DNA of 64,000 nt, from contig JACMZG010001911.1 of the NCBI GenBank assembly GCA_018340805.1, positions 54,421,132 through 54,485,131 of the forward strand, given 5' to 3'. Shown piece after piece: positions 10,431 to 21,059 of the stretch. Under the pieces are notes generated by a model. It was not told the origin of the DNA. It saw nothing but the letters and a program-made list of their open reading frames with translations, and made no database searches. Origin of the DNA: Microvelia longipes. Taxonomy: Eukaryota; Arthropoda; Insecta; Hemiptera; Veliidae. The position numbers were made by a program, and so were the translations under genes. Each line of letters starts with the position of its first letter. Positions within the stretch are counted from its first letter, which is position 1.

Positions 10431-12060
10431 TTTTTGGCAAACAATTAATGTTATTAATTGTTGACAGTAATAATTTGGTTAGATTATTTTGGGTGCTTAG
10501 ACCTTTCCTATATGCCGTTTGTGTGGGAGGTAAAATATCCATTTTGAATAATATTTTTTCCAGCCTAATTTTTAATACCTTGTTGAGGAGCTTAGCAGCA
10601 CAGTTAATGAGAGAGATTGGCCTAAAGCTATCACCATTTCCAGGCTTGGGTATTGGCTGAATTAGAATGTTGTGCCAAGAGGGCGGGATATTGCCCGTAA
10701 GCAAAATGCAATTAAAGATTCCCGTAAGGTACTTTATGGCTGAGCTTGGGAGATGCTTGTAAAAGATATAAGAAATTTGATCCTGACCAGGGGCAGTGTC
10801 GTTTGTAGTTTTTATGGCTTCGATGACCTCCTTTAAATTGATTTTATCGGTTGCCTTAAGTTCTCGGCATTCTATTTCTTTCAGAACGGGTTGTTGGCTT
10901 TTGACTAGGTTATTTAGATAATCCTTGTGCTTGTCATCACTAAGGGGGTTGCTATTTCTTTTTACTCTGAGTGAGTTGAAAATTTTCCAACAGTTTGCCG
11001 GGGTTGATGAGGCAGATAAGTTTTGGCATATTTCATTCCAGGCTTTGGCTTTTTCTTGACGTATTACTTGCTTGCAAATTTTGGCAGCTTCTAAATAGGC
11101 GTTTAGGCTCTCCAAGGTGCCTTTTTTGAAGAAATCCTTGAGAGTTTTTTTCATATTTTCGACAACTTTTTTACATTCGTTGTTCCACCATGGCTCCCTT
11201 TTAGAGTGCTTATTTATTGTTTTGACAGTAGCAATGGCCTTTGTCGCTGCTTGTAGTATGGCGTTTGCGAATAGGTTGAAGTCAGCAACAGGGTCGCTAC
11301 TATTTGATTGTGGGATGTTTTTATCGACCTCGTTATAATAAAGCTGCCAATTGGCAAGCTTCATTTTGAATTGCTTCATGCCCCCTCTGTTGGTGGATTC
11401 TCCGGTAGTCACCAAAATGGGGAGGTGGTCGCTTCCCATGCTGTCAAAAAGAGTTTCCCAAGAGGGAATACTACCTAGGTTTGACATGGTTAAGTCTATG
11501 TGCGAAGCTGTGCCGCCAGGGTCAATCCTAGTTGGTGATCCGTTATTTAGAAGATTGATATTATCAAAGGACTTTAAGGACTCCTCAATCATTTTTCCTC
11601 GAACATCGGTGGTTTGCGAGCCCCAAAGGGTGTTTTTGGCGTTAAAATCCCCGAAAAGTATTCCTTTATGCAGGCTTAATGTTTTAAAGATGTAATTCCA
11701 TTCATTCTGTTCTATGGGGTTTTCGAGTCCTCTAGGGGGGGCGTAGATGTTGTACACATTGATCCACTGTTTATTTATTCTGACCTGGATACCGTGCAGA
11801 TATAGTTTGTTTCCGAATTTAGGAAGGACTAGGGTTTTGACCGGTATTTCGCTGTTAACTATAAAAGCCAAGCCTCGTAAGCCTGGTGAGATGTCTGGTC
11901 GAAAGATATTATAGTGAGGTATGGATAGGGGGGTGTCTTCGCCTAATTTTGTTTCCTGCACAGCGCAGACTGTGACCTCATGTTGTCTTAAGGTTTGCTT
12001 GAGATGATTTATTTTTTCCCTTAAGCCCCTTGCGTTCCATTGCATAAAAGTAGTTTTCAT
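10390..12060 (-). pseudogene. LINE ORF2: EEP endonuclease and first half of RT
   Basis: 556-aa frame. The apurinic-like endonuclease shows all main motifs: MQWNARGLREK (Asn), AVQETKLGED (Glu), LFGDFNAKNTLWGS, SHIDLTMSN and SMGSDHLPIL (SDH). RT then begins: TAPGQDQI, ILIQPIPKPGNGDSFRPISL, and AKLLNKVLKIRLEKIL, followed by QTAYRKGLSTQNNL. The true protein leaves this frame near 10430, so the last residues before 10390 are read-through. The endonuclease would nick target DNA and the RT would prime from the nick. Confidence 0.92.
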
Positions 12061-12542
12061 TATTTCATTATCATGGCCTCGAGGGCACTGATAAATTTAT
12101 CAATTAGCTCAGTTACTTGATCCTCTTTTTGTGATAGCTCGTTTTGAGGGATTATTTGGCTTACACCGTTTTGCCAAACTGTTAATATTTTATCCACCTT
12201 AGTTTTAATGTTGGTACTAATTTGGTTAGCCTTGGGGGCATAATCTATGCGTGTGGGGTTGTTGTTCCCCTGAGAGATTTGAGCGTAAGTAGGCTTTTTA
12301 TCTCCCCTTTTCTTTTGTTGAATTAAAACAGGGCAATGCCTGTAGCCCGCCATATGGTTGTTCTGTTGGCAGTGTATACACCGTATGCCGGTAGATGTGC
12401 AACTTTTGGTTGCATGTTCTTGTGCACACTTTCTGCACCTCACCTTAGAGTTGCAATTTTTTGCCATGTGCCCAAAATAGTTGCAGTGATAACAAAGCGC
12501 TACCATATTTCTGTATGGTTGGACTGTGCATAAGAGAGGCAC
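12060..12542 (-). pseudogene. LINE ORF1, C-terminal zinc-knuckle part
   Basis: Three zinc knuckles in a row: CYHCNYFGHMAKNC, CRKCAQEHATKSC and CIHCQQNNHMAGYRHC. The first is canonical CX2CX4HX4C and the others vary in spacing. A Lys- and Gln-rich tail follows. The stop codon TAA (12062-12060) shares its last A with the ATG of ORF2, a TAATG junction typical of termination-reinitiation coupling in two-ORF LINEs. The knuckles would bind the element RNA. Confidence 0.85.
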
Positions 12543-12629
12543 GATTAGAACTTCTGACGGTAGGGTATCAGATAAGAAAGAGATGATTACTTTGTTGAGT
12601 GGGGCCGGTAATCCTTCCGGAGTTTTCTT

Positions 12630-13673
12630 TCACATCCTCTGTATATATCTAATTTTCTTATCGCCCCGATAGTCTTTGATTATTTGGTCCAGACCTATCC
12701 CCTTGTCAATAGTTATGACCCCTTTAGTTAATCTGTTTTTCTCAGAATAAACAAGTCTGAATTGTTTGTTAAATTCATTATTTGCCTTCAATAAATTTGC
12801 GGCTTGTAATTTTGTGATATTTACTATGAGCTTGGTTTTATTTATTTTCTTGATGCTTGCAAGCTGAGTGCCTAAAATTGATTTAAGAAAAATTGCAATA
12901 GTAAGCTCATTTAGATTTGCTCCTTCCTTCTTGCTATGGAGGATTAGCGTTGCTGGTTCATTTTCATTTGCGGGATGGCTTATTTTTTTATAAAAACCCA
13001 TGTCCTGTGCTTTTTCTTTATACTGCGAAATTGTATGCTTATTTGTAGGGTTAGGGTTTAAGGGGGGGTGCCTTGATTGGGGTTGTAGGTTTAGTAACTC
13101 CATTAACGTTATCTGATTTTGAAGGAGCAAGAGGGGCTGAGGTGCTTGGGCTTGGTTTACTATCTATATAGAGCCTTGGTGTTGATTGGTTTCTCCCCTG
13201 TTTTTCCTGTGGAGGTTTCTCTATTTGTGCTTGCACTGTACTGGTGGTGAAGTTTACCTGTGAATACGGGCCTTCGTGAATTTTTATTGAGTTAACGTTC
13301 ATAACTTCGTGTTCCACCGGGAATCCGAAAAGATCTTCTATGCTGGATGCGTGGGAATGCGAGCTAGTTTTAGGCTCCCTTGATTGGTGCTTGACATTAT
13401 CCGTGCTATCGCTCCTGCTCATTGTCCCTAAGGCCAAGGAGCAGCGTTTTTCCGAATTTTAGGGGTTGAAGATGGCTTGGGTAGATCTGTGGACTCACTT
13501 CTAGTCCTCATTCTGTGGTATTTTAATATATTTGGGCCTTTAAACCTTCTGCTTTTAGGTGTTTCCTTAAGCGTGGGTGTTAATCGGTTACCGTTTGTTT
13601 TGGGAGTACATGAATATTTCCCTGATATTCCTTTCATCTCTGCTCCTATGTAAAAGTTGTTTGTTAATGACAA
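12630..13673 (-). pseudogene. LINE ORF1, N-terminal and middle parts (frameshifted)
   Basis: Three overlapping minus-strand frames (13673-13428, 13437-13051, 13130-12630) read as one protein broken by two frameshifts. The N-terminal part is Ser/Pro/Thr-rich and basic, probably disordered. The 13130-12630 part (GFYKKISHPANENEPATLILHSKK onward, in pieces) has the alternating pattern of the RRM-like or PRE_C2HC-type region preceding CCHC knuckles in arthropod LINE and gag proteins. The likely start is the Met at 13673. Expected role: RNA binding in the ribonucleoprotein. Confidence 0.65.
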
Positions 13674-13854
13674 TAGCTTATATCTTAAAGTTAATATTCA
13701 CCTGGTTATCCACCTCTGGTTCTTCTTTCTTTTTGAAAACTGACTTTAAACAAGAAGGAAGATTTTGAATTCCGTTAGAACGTTCAAAAACTTTTTTAAT
13801 TATTATTTAACAATCTTAAACACTTCTTCTTCTTCCTTATATCCCAAGCGTGTT

Positions 13855-14520
13855 CTAATATCCATCATAACAATATGTAACAGTATTTAGCTGGTAATAC
13901 TGGAGTGGCTCGTTTTGATTAAAACGCCAAACTATTTGCTGATAGCACCTGTCTTCATCTCTTACGTTAATATGACGAAAAAACTTGACTATGTCACAAG
14001 TAAAAGCACAAGTGTGGCGTCGAAAATAAAGAATAAGAAGGCATATATCTTTCTGTAACGGTGGACCAGGTAGTAACCAATCATTTAAAGACCCATTTGG
14101 ACCCTTACTACTACCGTCAAATACGACTCTAATCTTACCTTGGTCATTAACCTTAACCACAGCATGATGAGGTATCAGGTAGCGAGGAGGACAGGTGGTT
14201 AAAGACATGCGACCCAAGTCTAAGTATTCTTGCATAAAGTCTTTATATTCTTGTTTTAAGATTGGGTCTCTTTTAAACTTAGCCTCCACAGAATAAAAGC
14301 GGTTAATTACCTTCTGATTAGATGGCTTGATTTTAGATCTGTATTCTTTAAATGGCAAGGCAACTACATACCGCCCCTCGCAGGTGCGAGTATGAGTTCG
14401 AATAAAGTGTTCTTCACACTGTAATTCTTCTTTAGACTTAATACTTAACATATTTGGCTCCTCGGTCTCCCAAAAGTTCTTTAAAAGTTCACCTAAGTCC
14501 TGTGAAACAGTGAAAAACAA
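13855..14520 (-). pseudogene. BEL/Pao pol, linker and N-terminal RT
   Basis: 221-aa frame. FWETEEPNM and EEHFIRTHTRTCEGRYVVAL are the conserved linker between protease and RT of BEL/Pao pol. RT follows: CPPRYLIPHHAVVK, RVVFDGSSKGPNGSLNDWLL, PGPPLQKDI, then CDIVKFFRHINVRDED with the first catalytic Asp. It ends after QYYQLNTVTY, before the YVDD box, so the active site is incomplete. The Met at 14520 is not the true start. Confidence 0.88.
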
Positions 14521-14860
14521 TGAGAACGGGGAATTGAAAAACAGTCATATTTGCCTATGGCAACAAAACCAAATATTGTCCATTAACTTAGGACCTTTAG
14601 GATGAACAGAAATAGGCAACCCAGTAATTATATCTGGATATATGTCGGCAGCTAACAGGAAATGAATAGGACCAGGTTTATAAAAGCATTTATTTACCTT
14701 TAAGGCAATTTACCTTAAGGCAAAGGTGATTGAGGCGATCTGTCGACACTAGAGAGACTTGACTGCCAGGGTACAAAACTCCCCTAAACTGTCGATAATG
14801 TCCCTCAAAGTTCTTGAGAGACAACACACGTGCTTAATAATACAGAATACTCCCTTTGAT

Positions 14861-15154
14861 TCAAACTATCGGCACCAAAGGCGGTAAAAGGAGCAGAAGA
14901 GTTCGAGGCAGGGCACGGTTTATAAGGCATTCGATTGTAGGCTGGGTAACAACAGGTTGATCAGCAGCCTGCACTAAAGGCGGAGTCGTCGTAGGCTGGT
15001 CTACTGAATCTAAATGAAGCAAAGTATTATGTAACAAATTACTTTTGCGACAATGCCATTTAGACTGGGAGTCCTTGGCTTTGTGAGAGGGTTGAAAACA
15101 GTTTAAACACCCCTTCCATCTATTTAAAATTCTTAGGCCCAGTTTCTCGTACAT
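14861..15154 (-). pseudogene. BEL/Pao gag C-terminal zinc-finger segment
   Basis: The frame reads CLNCFQPSHKAKDSQSKWHC early on, the characteristic paired knuckle of BEL/Pao gag (expected C-x2-C-x4-H-x4-C then C-x2-C), with two expected Cys changed to Ser. The tail is Pro/Thr-rich. The ATG at 15154 is internal to the original gag. Immediately left, at about 14790-14770, comes the protease motif YPGSQVSLVS, in which the catalytic Asp of the usual DPGSQ is Tyr. Confidence 0.75.
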
Positions 15155-15449
15155 TTTTTTAATGAAACATTAATAAATGACACATTAAAGTAATGACAGA
15201 TTAATTTTTTTCACCGGTTTCTCAAAACAATGCTTAATCTCCCTTTAAACTCGATTTTAATTGTCCATTAGTTTGTTGTTATAAATTTACATGCGCGTAG
15301 TTAAAATTGAGAAATGTAAACAACTTAATAAATTTGACATTTGCAGGATTTTTTTGTGTGTTTTGTAGTCCGTTAAAGTTTGTCTTTTGCATTTATTTAT
15401 ATATTACTCTAATTCGTTCGTTACTTTTGGTTTTCGTTACTCCACACAA

Positions 15450-15704
15450 TGGACAAAAGAGAAAGGGATAACAATTTTACCCTATCAGAAAAGGAAATGC
15501 TAATAGACATTGCTTTGAGGTATAAAAACATACTTGAAAACAAAAAACTGATAAAGTAACTATGAAGCAGAAAAACGAAGCGTGGTTGAAGATTGCTGAA
15601 CAATATAATGCGACTCAGACAACGGGAAAGAGGGAGGTCAAGTTTCTTTAAATCCTATATGACAATATAAAAATGAAAGCAAAGAAAGATACATCAGATG
15701 ACAA
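15450..15704 (+). pseudogene. Myb/SANT-like DNA-binding protein, exon 1 (zeste/MSANTD type)
   Basis: ATG at 15450 opens a Myb/SANT-like domain (Myb_DNA-bind_5 type): NFTLSEKEMLIDIALRYK, then NEAWLKIAEQYNAT and IKMKAKK. The frame breaks near 15555 (stop TAA, 1-nt shift) and near 15650. A good donor, AAG|GTAAGA, follows at about 15703. Such domains occur in the DNA-binding protein of Harbinger transposons and in host zeste-like genes. A GTTTCTC-containing sequence upstream (15217-15224) resembles Harbinger termini, but no transposase is seen. Exon 2 lies at 17487, beyond a mariner-containing intron. Confidence 0.6.
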
Positions 15705-16104
15705 GGTAAGATAAATTTATAATAATGTTGTTTGAAATTTGAGTTTTATAGATAATAATCAAATTTTTCTCAAGATAAATGAGAATGATACCAAATATTT
15801 ACAACTGACTACATTACAACTTCCTAAAATAAATTACTTCTCAATAGTCGTAGCCGGTTACAGACAAATCCAGTGGGCTCTCAATTTTTGAGAGGGAAGT
15901 TATTTGGAAGTCATTTTGATGAAATGACGGATTGAGATAAAATTTGGTCGTTTGTTTCATCCATCCAAAGCTAATTATAATACTATAGAATCTAAAAATA
16001 TTTGCTGCCATCTATGAAATATTGTTCAAATACACTCCGTTCTATTACGCAAATTTATATAGTATAAGAATTAATTTAAGTTTTTTCAAAAAAACTTGTT
16101 CTTA

Positions 16105-16130
16105 CAAGGTGTGTTCAAAAAGTATCGCGA
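16105..16130. repeat. Mariner left terminal inverted repeat
   Basis: CAAGGTGTGTTCAAAAAGTA onward, next to TA; matches 17324-17349 inverted, with one mismatch near the tip. Confidence 0.93.
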
Positions 16131-16407
16131 ATTTTTTTTTTCAAAAATTATTTATTTATTCACGAATATCTATTTTGTCCCTTTCAAAGTAATCCCCATG
16201 AGATATTATACACTTGTGCCAACGGTTTTTCCAATCTTCGAAGCACTTCAAAAAATCATTTTTTTATCTTGTTCAGCTCCTCCTTCGATGCCGTCTTTAT
16301 CTCGTCAAGCGTAGCATAACGTCGTCCTTTCATGGGCCTCTTCAGTTTAGGGAACAAGAAAAAGTCACAGGGGGCCAGATCTGGGGAATACGGTGACTAC
16401 GGCATCA

Positions 16408-17188
16408 TTAGTGTGTTGTTTTTGGCCAAAAAGTCGCGCACAAGCAACGATGTGTGAGCAGGGGCGTTATCGTGGTGCAAAAGCCAATTTTCGTTCTTCC
16501 ACAAATCCGGGCGTTTCTGGCGGATTGCTTCGCGCAAATTGGCATAACTTGCAGGTAATATTCCTTATTGACCGTTCTACCCTGTAACAAGAACTCATGA
16601 TGCACCACGCCCCTGCAATTGAAGAAAACTGACAGCAAAACATTCACATTCGACCGAACTTGGCGCGCTTTTTTCAGTCTTGGTTCGTGCGGCAGCTTCC
16701 ATTGAGATGATTGAGCTTTGGTTTCCACGTCATAACCATAAACCCACGATTCATCACCAGTTATGACCCTCTGGAGCAAATTTGGGTCGTCGCGGACAGT
16801 CCAACATCTCATTAGCAATGTTCATGCGATGCTGTTTTTGGTCGCAATTGAGCAATTTTGGTACGAATTTCGCGGCGACCCGTCTCATGCCCAAATCATT
16901 GATAAAAATCGAATTGCACGAGCCAATCGATATGTCTAGGTCCTCAGCAACTTCTCTAATGGTGATTCGACGATTGTCCGGCACGCTCTTCGTCGTTCAC
17001 ATCTTCTCGGCCTTCTGAGAACATTTTGTACCGCCGATAAACGTTGCTTCGGTCCAAGGTAGCTTCTCCGTCAACATTCGGAATGCATCCGCGCACTTAA
17101 TTTCGTTTTTCACACAAACTTTGATACACGTTCTTTGATCCATTTTTTTGAATAGGTAAAAATCGAAGACGATCCAAAACACGTGCAA
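16408..17188 (-). pseudogene. Mariner transposase, N-terminal and middle parts
   Basis: Frames 17188-16997, 16984-16754 and 16818-16408 cover most of the transposase in three registers. The first gives the N-terminal helix-turn-helix (CADAFRMLTEKLPWTEAT). The second gives the second HTH (ITIREVAEDLDISIGSC). The third gives the catalytic domain start (VITGDESWVYGYDVETK). The remainder, to about 16160, holds the second and third catalytic aspartates. It would have bound the inverted repeats and moved the element by cut and paste. Confidence 0.9.
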
Positions 17189-17323
17189 GCAAACCAGCTG
17201 TCAACAATTAAGTCAACATTCAAAATGGCCGAGGTTGTCGGCATAAGTGAGAGACATGAGTACCAACATAACGCCACAAAAAAGTTAAAATTCGAATATA
17301 TGTAACCCGCGAAAATTCAAAAA

Positions 17324-17349
17324 TCGCGATACTTTTTGAACACACCTCG
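17324..17349. repeat. Mariner right terminal inverted repeat
   Basis: Reverse complement of the left repeat, followed by the TA target duplication. Confidence 0.93.
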
Positions 17350-17486
17350 TATATGTGTTCAGTTAGAGTTTGTTATTTGTGACTAATCATATATGTATGT
17401 TCTATATATGCTTGGCATTTTTCATAAGTAAACATTATACTTTATGAGAAGAATAATCTAATTAAATAAAGTATGTATTTTTTTAT

Positions 17487-18003
17487 AGGTCGAGATGTAT
17501 AAAACAGGTGGAGGCCCTCGGGTGGAAAAGAAGTGCCCTCTAACTGAGCGGATATCATCTGAGTTGAGCCACCAGCTAGTGTCTACGACAGTAGCTCGAA
17601 ATACGTTTCTCTGTTTTGTAATAATATTGAAGCGGGTCCTAGTTCTTACGCTGATACGTTAGAGCAAGCAGAGATCGTATTCGAGAGAACCAGGTCCGAG
17701 GATGACCCTTCTAATATTCAGCATATGGACCCTGGACCTGCTACTAAAAGAGCTAGAACAAGGGTTAACATAAATAACGTTCACACAACGCTTCAATCGA
17801 TAGCTTCTAATAAGAAAAATAATTCTGATATCAAAAATGCATTTCTAGAAAAAGAACACCAGGCCCGAATAGATATTCTCAACATAGAAAAAAAACTCTG
17901 AAATGGAGGGTAAACTATTAAAAACACAACTGGAGATGGCTTTACTACAAAAAAAAATGTTATACCAAAGCAAGGCAAATGGAGTTCGAGACCCCTGCTG
18001 ATG
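17487..18003 (+). pseudogene. Myb/SANT-like protein, exon 2
   Basis: After an acceptor (TTTTTTTATAG|GTCGAG) the reading VEMYKTGGGPRVEKKCPLTE matches the KTGGG segment that follows the Myb/SANT-like domain in this family. The remainder has a basic nuclear-signal-like stretch (ATKRARTRVN) and a C-terminal helical, probably coiled-coil segment (IKNAFLEKEHQARIDILN). Several shifts and a stop break the frame. Exon order and splice signals match exon 1 at 15450-15704, so this looks like one gene split by a mariner-bearing intron. Confidence 0.6.
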
Positions 18004-18059
18004 AAAATTAATATAATTCCTTACAGGATACTTATTTATTTTTGGTACCAACCTCAATT

Positions 18060-19125
18060 TTACTATAAATAGTGTGAATTTTTGGTCTGGAAATGTGGAG
18101 ATTTGTAGAAATTTTATAGTTTATTATTACTTCCTTCCTCTTTTTTCCCCACCCAAAAGCCACAACCAAGCCATTTCCCTATTAAAATGTCAAAACTTAT
18201 AGTTGGTATCCATGTAAATATTAACCGCTTATGTCGCCTTATTCTGATTGGTATCGTTTTATAAGTTGGTACCCAACTAATTTAGTGCCTTACAACTAAC
18301 AGTAACTAACCAAAATAAAAACCTTTTTGTATCTATGCCAAAAATTCAGGCGCGGAGGTTCGCAAGCCGGGCAAAATTTCTTTAAAATTCCTGCTTTCTT
18401 GCTCATCAGTCTTATTTAAAACAATCATATAAAAAATAAATATGTTAAGACCCTACTTTTTAGATTATCAAGCATATACTGAAAACAAATGCAAGGGTTG
18501 GATTGACAAGCAAAAAAGCACGTATTTCATAAAAACTTCGCCAGCCTTGAAAACCTTGCTGCCAGTATTATTTTGGAGTTATAAACTCATATACACGGTA
18601 AATAAAAATTGGCACTGGTTCCAAAATAATATCTTATTTTCTTATTGTATCTAAACTTTTATTAGCTAAAAATAAAATGTTATACACGTGAATTTTAATC
18701 GTATTTATATTTTAAAGGCTTAAAATTAACATTATAATTACAAATATGTTGGCAGTACTTTTATATAATGGTAACATTTTGTTAAGTTTTTCCATGTAAA
18801 TATTAACCGCTTGTATTCTGATTGGTATCGTTTTATAAGTTGGTACCCATGTATAAAAATCTATGCCATATTAATCTATTTTATATGGCTATTTTATAAA
18901 CTTTTAATATTTTAAATCATTCAAGCTTTTGAGGAGGATAAAATTTAATATGTTAAGCCTTGAAAAAGATAAAATTATATCGAAAGCGCGGCAAAATAAT
19001 AGTTTTTTTTTATTATTAATTTGGATCTATTCCTCCTCAAAAGCTTAAATTATATATAAAATTTTTATATATAAATTTAAAATTGATATATAAAATATTT
19101 ATGGTTAATTGAAATTAACCATAAA
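18060..19125. other. Intergenic AT-rich stretch with a duplicated 70-bp segment
   Basis: No supported gene. A segment starting CCATGTAAATATTAACCGCT at about 18210-18275 recurs at about 18792-18848 (ending TTATAAGTTGGTACCCA), a dispersed direct repeat. A 16-bp perfect inverted repeat (AAGCTTTTGAGGAGGA) lies at 18923-18938 and 19031-19046. The 70-aa frame at 18442-18654 has no recognisable domain. Confidence 0.6.
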
Positions 19126-19129
19126 ATCT

Positions 19130-19430
19130 ATCGTCCTACTCTTGACATGGTAGAGTTATTTTTTAAAGCAGAAAGTGAAATCAATTTGCCACTAGATAGA
19201 TTTATTCAGCATATGGAATTGCCATTCGGTTGCGATGTATTTCTTACTGAGGATATTAAAAAAATAGCAAAAAATAGCTGAGCTATTCGGTAAAAATGAC
19301 AAAATAAACGTTCACTTTGATGCCACTGGCAGTCTTATGCTCCATCCATTACCAAATGGGCCAATTATTTACTATTACGTTGGTGTCATTCAAGTGGCCA
19401 CAATTTTATATCCAATAAAATTGTTTCTCA
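19130..19430 (+). pseudogene. MULE-like transposase remnant, N-terminal catalytic part
   Basis: Plus-strand reading with one shift near 19275: EINLPLDRFIQHMELPFGCD, then INVHFDATGSLMLHPLP and PIIYYYVGVIQV. The pattern of an Asp followed by TGS and YYYxxV is found in the first catalytic segment of a widespread MULE-related transposase group. A segment without coding (19440-19970) separates it from the next part and may be an intron or an insertion. Assignment rests on motif pattern only. Confidence 0.5.
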
Positions 19431-19976
19431 TGAATAAACAAGATAAAGATGATAAAATAAACAGATAAACTAATCTAGTTCAGGTGTGTTTAAAATCCAT
19501 GGTCTAAGTTCGTTTTTGTTATACAAACCACTAAAGCTATAAACAGAAATTTTTAATAAATAAATTAACATAAAATAACAAAAATTTCTATACATGGTTT
19601 GAATAGATGTTTTGTAAAGTAAAATAAGTACACAGACAATCATTCCACAACACAGGGCTCTCTGCCTTAAAAGTGGAAAGACTCTGTAATTTATCACAGC
19701 AGCAGAATGGTTACCAGTTTTTGATATTTATAAACCAGTCAATGGTTTATAAATATTTAATCTTAAGTTCTTGATATATTTAACCGTTATGTTTAATGTT
19801 AATAATATGTTTATGTTGCTTAAATAATTTTAATGTAAATATGAAAAATAAATAAATAAAAAAAAATATTGCAATTCTTTAGGTTTCATTATAACTTGAT
19901 GACCATTGGGCGGCGAGCACTATCCAGATTTTTGGACATCAATTAGAGGGAAGTAAAGGAAAATCTTTTCTTTCAG

Positions 19977-20990
19977 AAAGTCGTGACTGATAATTCTAAA
20001 GCATTAATAATGGGAACTGTGTGGGGATATAATGGGATAACCATTGATGATTATTTGTCTTATTGTTACAAAGCTGTCATAGAACATAACATAAGTTTCA
20101 TGCGACAATATGTGACAGTTCATTTATGTTCGAGCCACTTTAAGAAACAAATTACAAGGCACTTAAAACTTAAGTACAACAACTTATCTAAGAAATGTTT
20201 CAACTTCATTTATGGCGTAATAAGTATTATTGTTGACGAAACATCTTATGCTGCCTTGAAAAATACTTTAGCGAATTTTTGCTATGTTTTACTGTCACCT
20301 ACTAAAAATCAGGATGTTACTCATTCCCTTTTAGAATTGGCTGGAATAATTCACCATGAAGAAGATGAAGACCATGATGAGACAACAATGATTTCTTATA
20401 ACCCTCTACAGAAATTCTTTCCCTTCCAAACGAATTTGCTAACGATTTTGACGACATTCTAAACAATGCATTAATCAAAATAGGCGATGAGAAAAAAATA
20501 AGACGTTGAAGAGAACCCCTATTACCTGCCAGCATTTCCAAAATATTTAATTCTAAACGGTTTAGGATTAGCTCCGATGCTATCAAAAATTTTGTTTCCT
20601 TTGAAAAATTATCAGGAAGAATCGGTAACTAATGGAGCTGTGGAAAAATTTCACAGTATTATCAAGAACAAAGTACTTAAAGGAAATAAAAATGTGCGGT
20701 ATGATGAAGTTATCAAGTTGTTAGAAAAGAAAACAAGGGTGTTGGCAAAAAAGGCTATTGTTTTCAACCATATGAAACTAAAGCGCTCGAAAACAAAAAA
20801 CAAATGTTTACGTGGTAAAACTAAATATATAAAACTATATTACGTGGTAAAACCCGCCAATTCAGATGCACCAGCCGAAAAGTTAATTGAGAATTAGAGT
20901 ATTGGCGAAAAAGGAGTAAAGGGAGTATGACACCGGCGCGTGGTACTCCAGCTGACGAGACTACACTGCCAGGGGGTACGGGCCCACCTG
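19977..20990 (+). pseudogene. MULE-like transposase remnant, C-terminal part
   Basis: After an acceptor (TCTTTCAG|AAAG) the reading VVTDNSKALIMGTVWGYN gives a second catalytic-type Asp, and VTVHLCSSHFKKQITRHLK gives the conserved C..H motif. Frames 19983-20462 and 20577-20897 carry most of it. In the latter, TNGAVEKFHSIIKNKVLKG supplies the expected Glu. After a shift at about 20895 it continues as EYWRKRSKG and a GC-rich tail to about 21060. Element ends are not identified. Confidence 0.5.
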
Positions 20991-21059
20991 TCCGAGCCCG
21001 ACCAGCCTGGGGCGCAATAAGGCGACGGTTAAAACGGTCGCCAGTCCTTTTTTTTTATT

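Larger units (their letters stand above)
8395..13680 (-). mobile_element. I-type non-LTR retrotransposon, nearly full length, degenerate
   Basis: Minus-strand element with ORF1 (13673-12060, in several frames, CCHC knuckles) and ORF2 (12060-8395: EEP endonuclease, RT, RNase H). RNase H downstream of RT, with three CCHC knuckles in ORF1, points to the I superfamily (I, LOA, R1 and relatives); I cannot fix the family. Frameshifts lie near 13430, 13100, 12600, 10430, 9670 and 9110. The 3' end should lie just left of 8395. I see no clean tail there on this strand and no target duplication. Confidence 0.9.
13855..15154 (-). mobile_element. BEL/Pao LTR retrotransposon fragment (gag end to RT start)
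   Basis: Minus-strand remains in the right BEL order: gag zinc-finger end (15154-14861), protease (about 14800-14730) and the pol linker plus N-terminal RT (14520-13855). No LTRs were found. The fragment stops abruptly at about 13855, close to the 5' end of the I-type LINE, and on the right it meets sequence upstream of the Myb/SANT gene. Confidence 0.85.
16105..17349 (-). mobile_element. Mariner transposon (D34D), complete ends
   Basis: Inverted repeats GGTGTGTTCAAAAAGTATCG at 16108-16127 and its reverse complement at 17327-17346 bound a 1245-bp element flanked by TA (16103-16104 and 17350-17351). Transposase lies on the minus strand from 17142 (MDQRTCIKVCVKNEIK) to about 16160. Visible are the HTH region, TGDESWVYGYD (first catalytic Asp), HHDNAPAHTSLLVRDFL (second) and SPYSPDLAPCDFFLFPKLK (third), a D,D34D set. 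A stop replaces the Gln of the MMPQS box and frameshifts occur elsewhere. It lies in the intron between the two Myb/SANT exons. Confidence 0.95.

Noticed and set aside
11117..11695. Plus-strand frames within the I-type LINE
   Set aside because: Shadows of the endonuclease and linker on the minus strand.
20935..21010. GC-rich block as an RNA gene
   Set aside because: I could not fit it to tRNA, rRNA or snRNA; it reads in frame as the tail of the MULE-like remnant.
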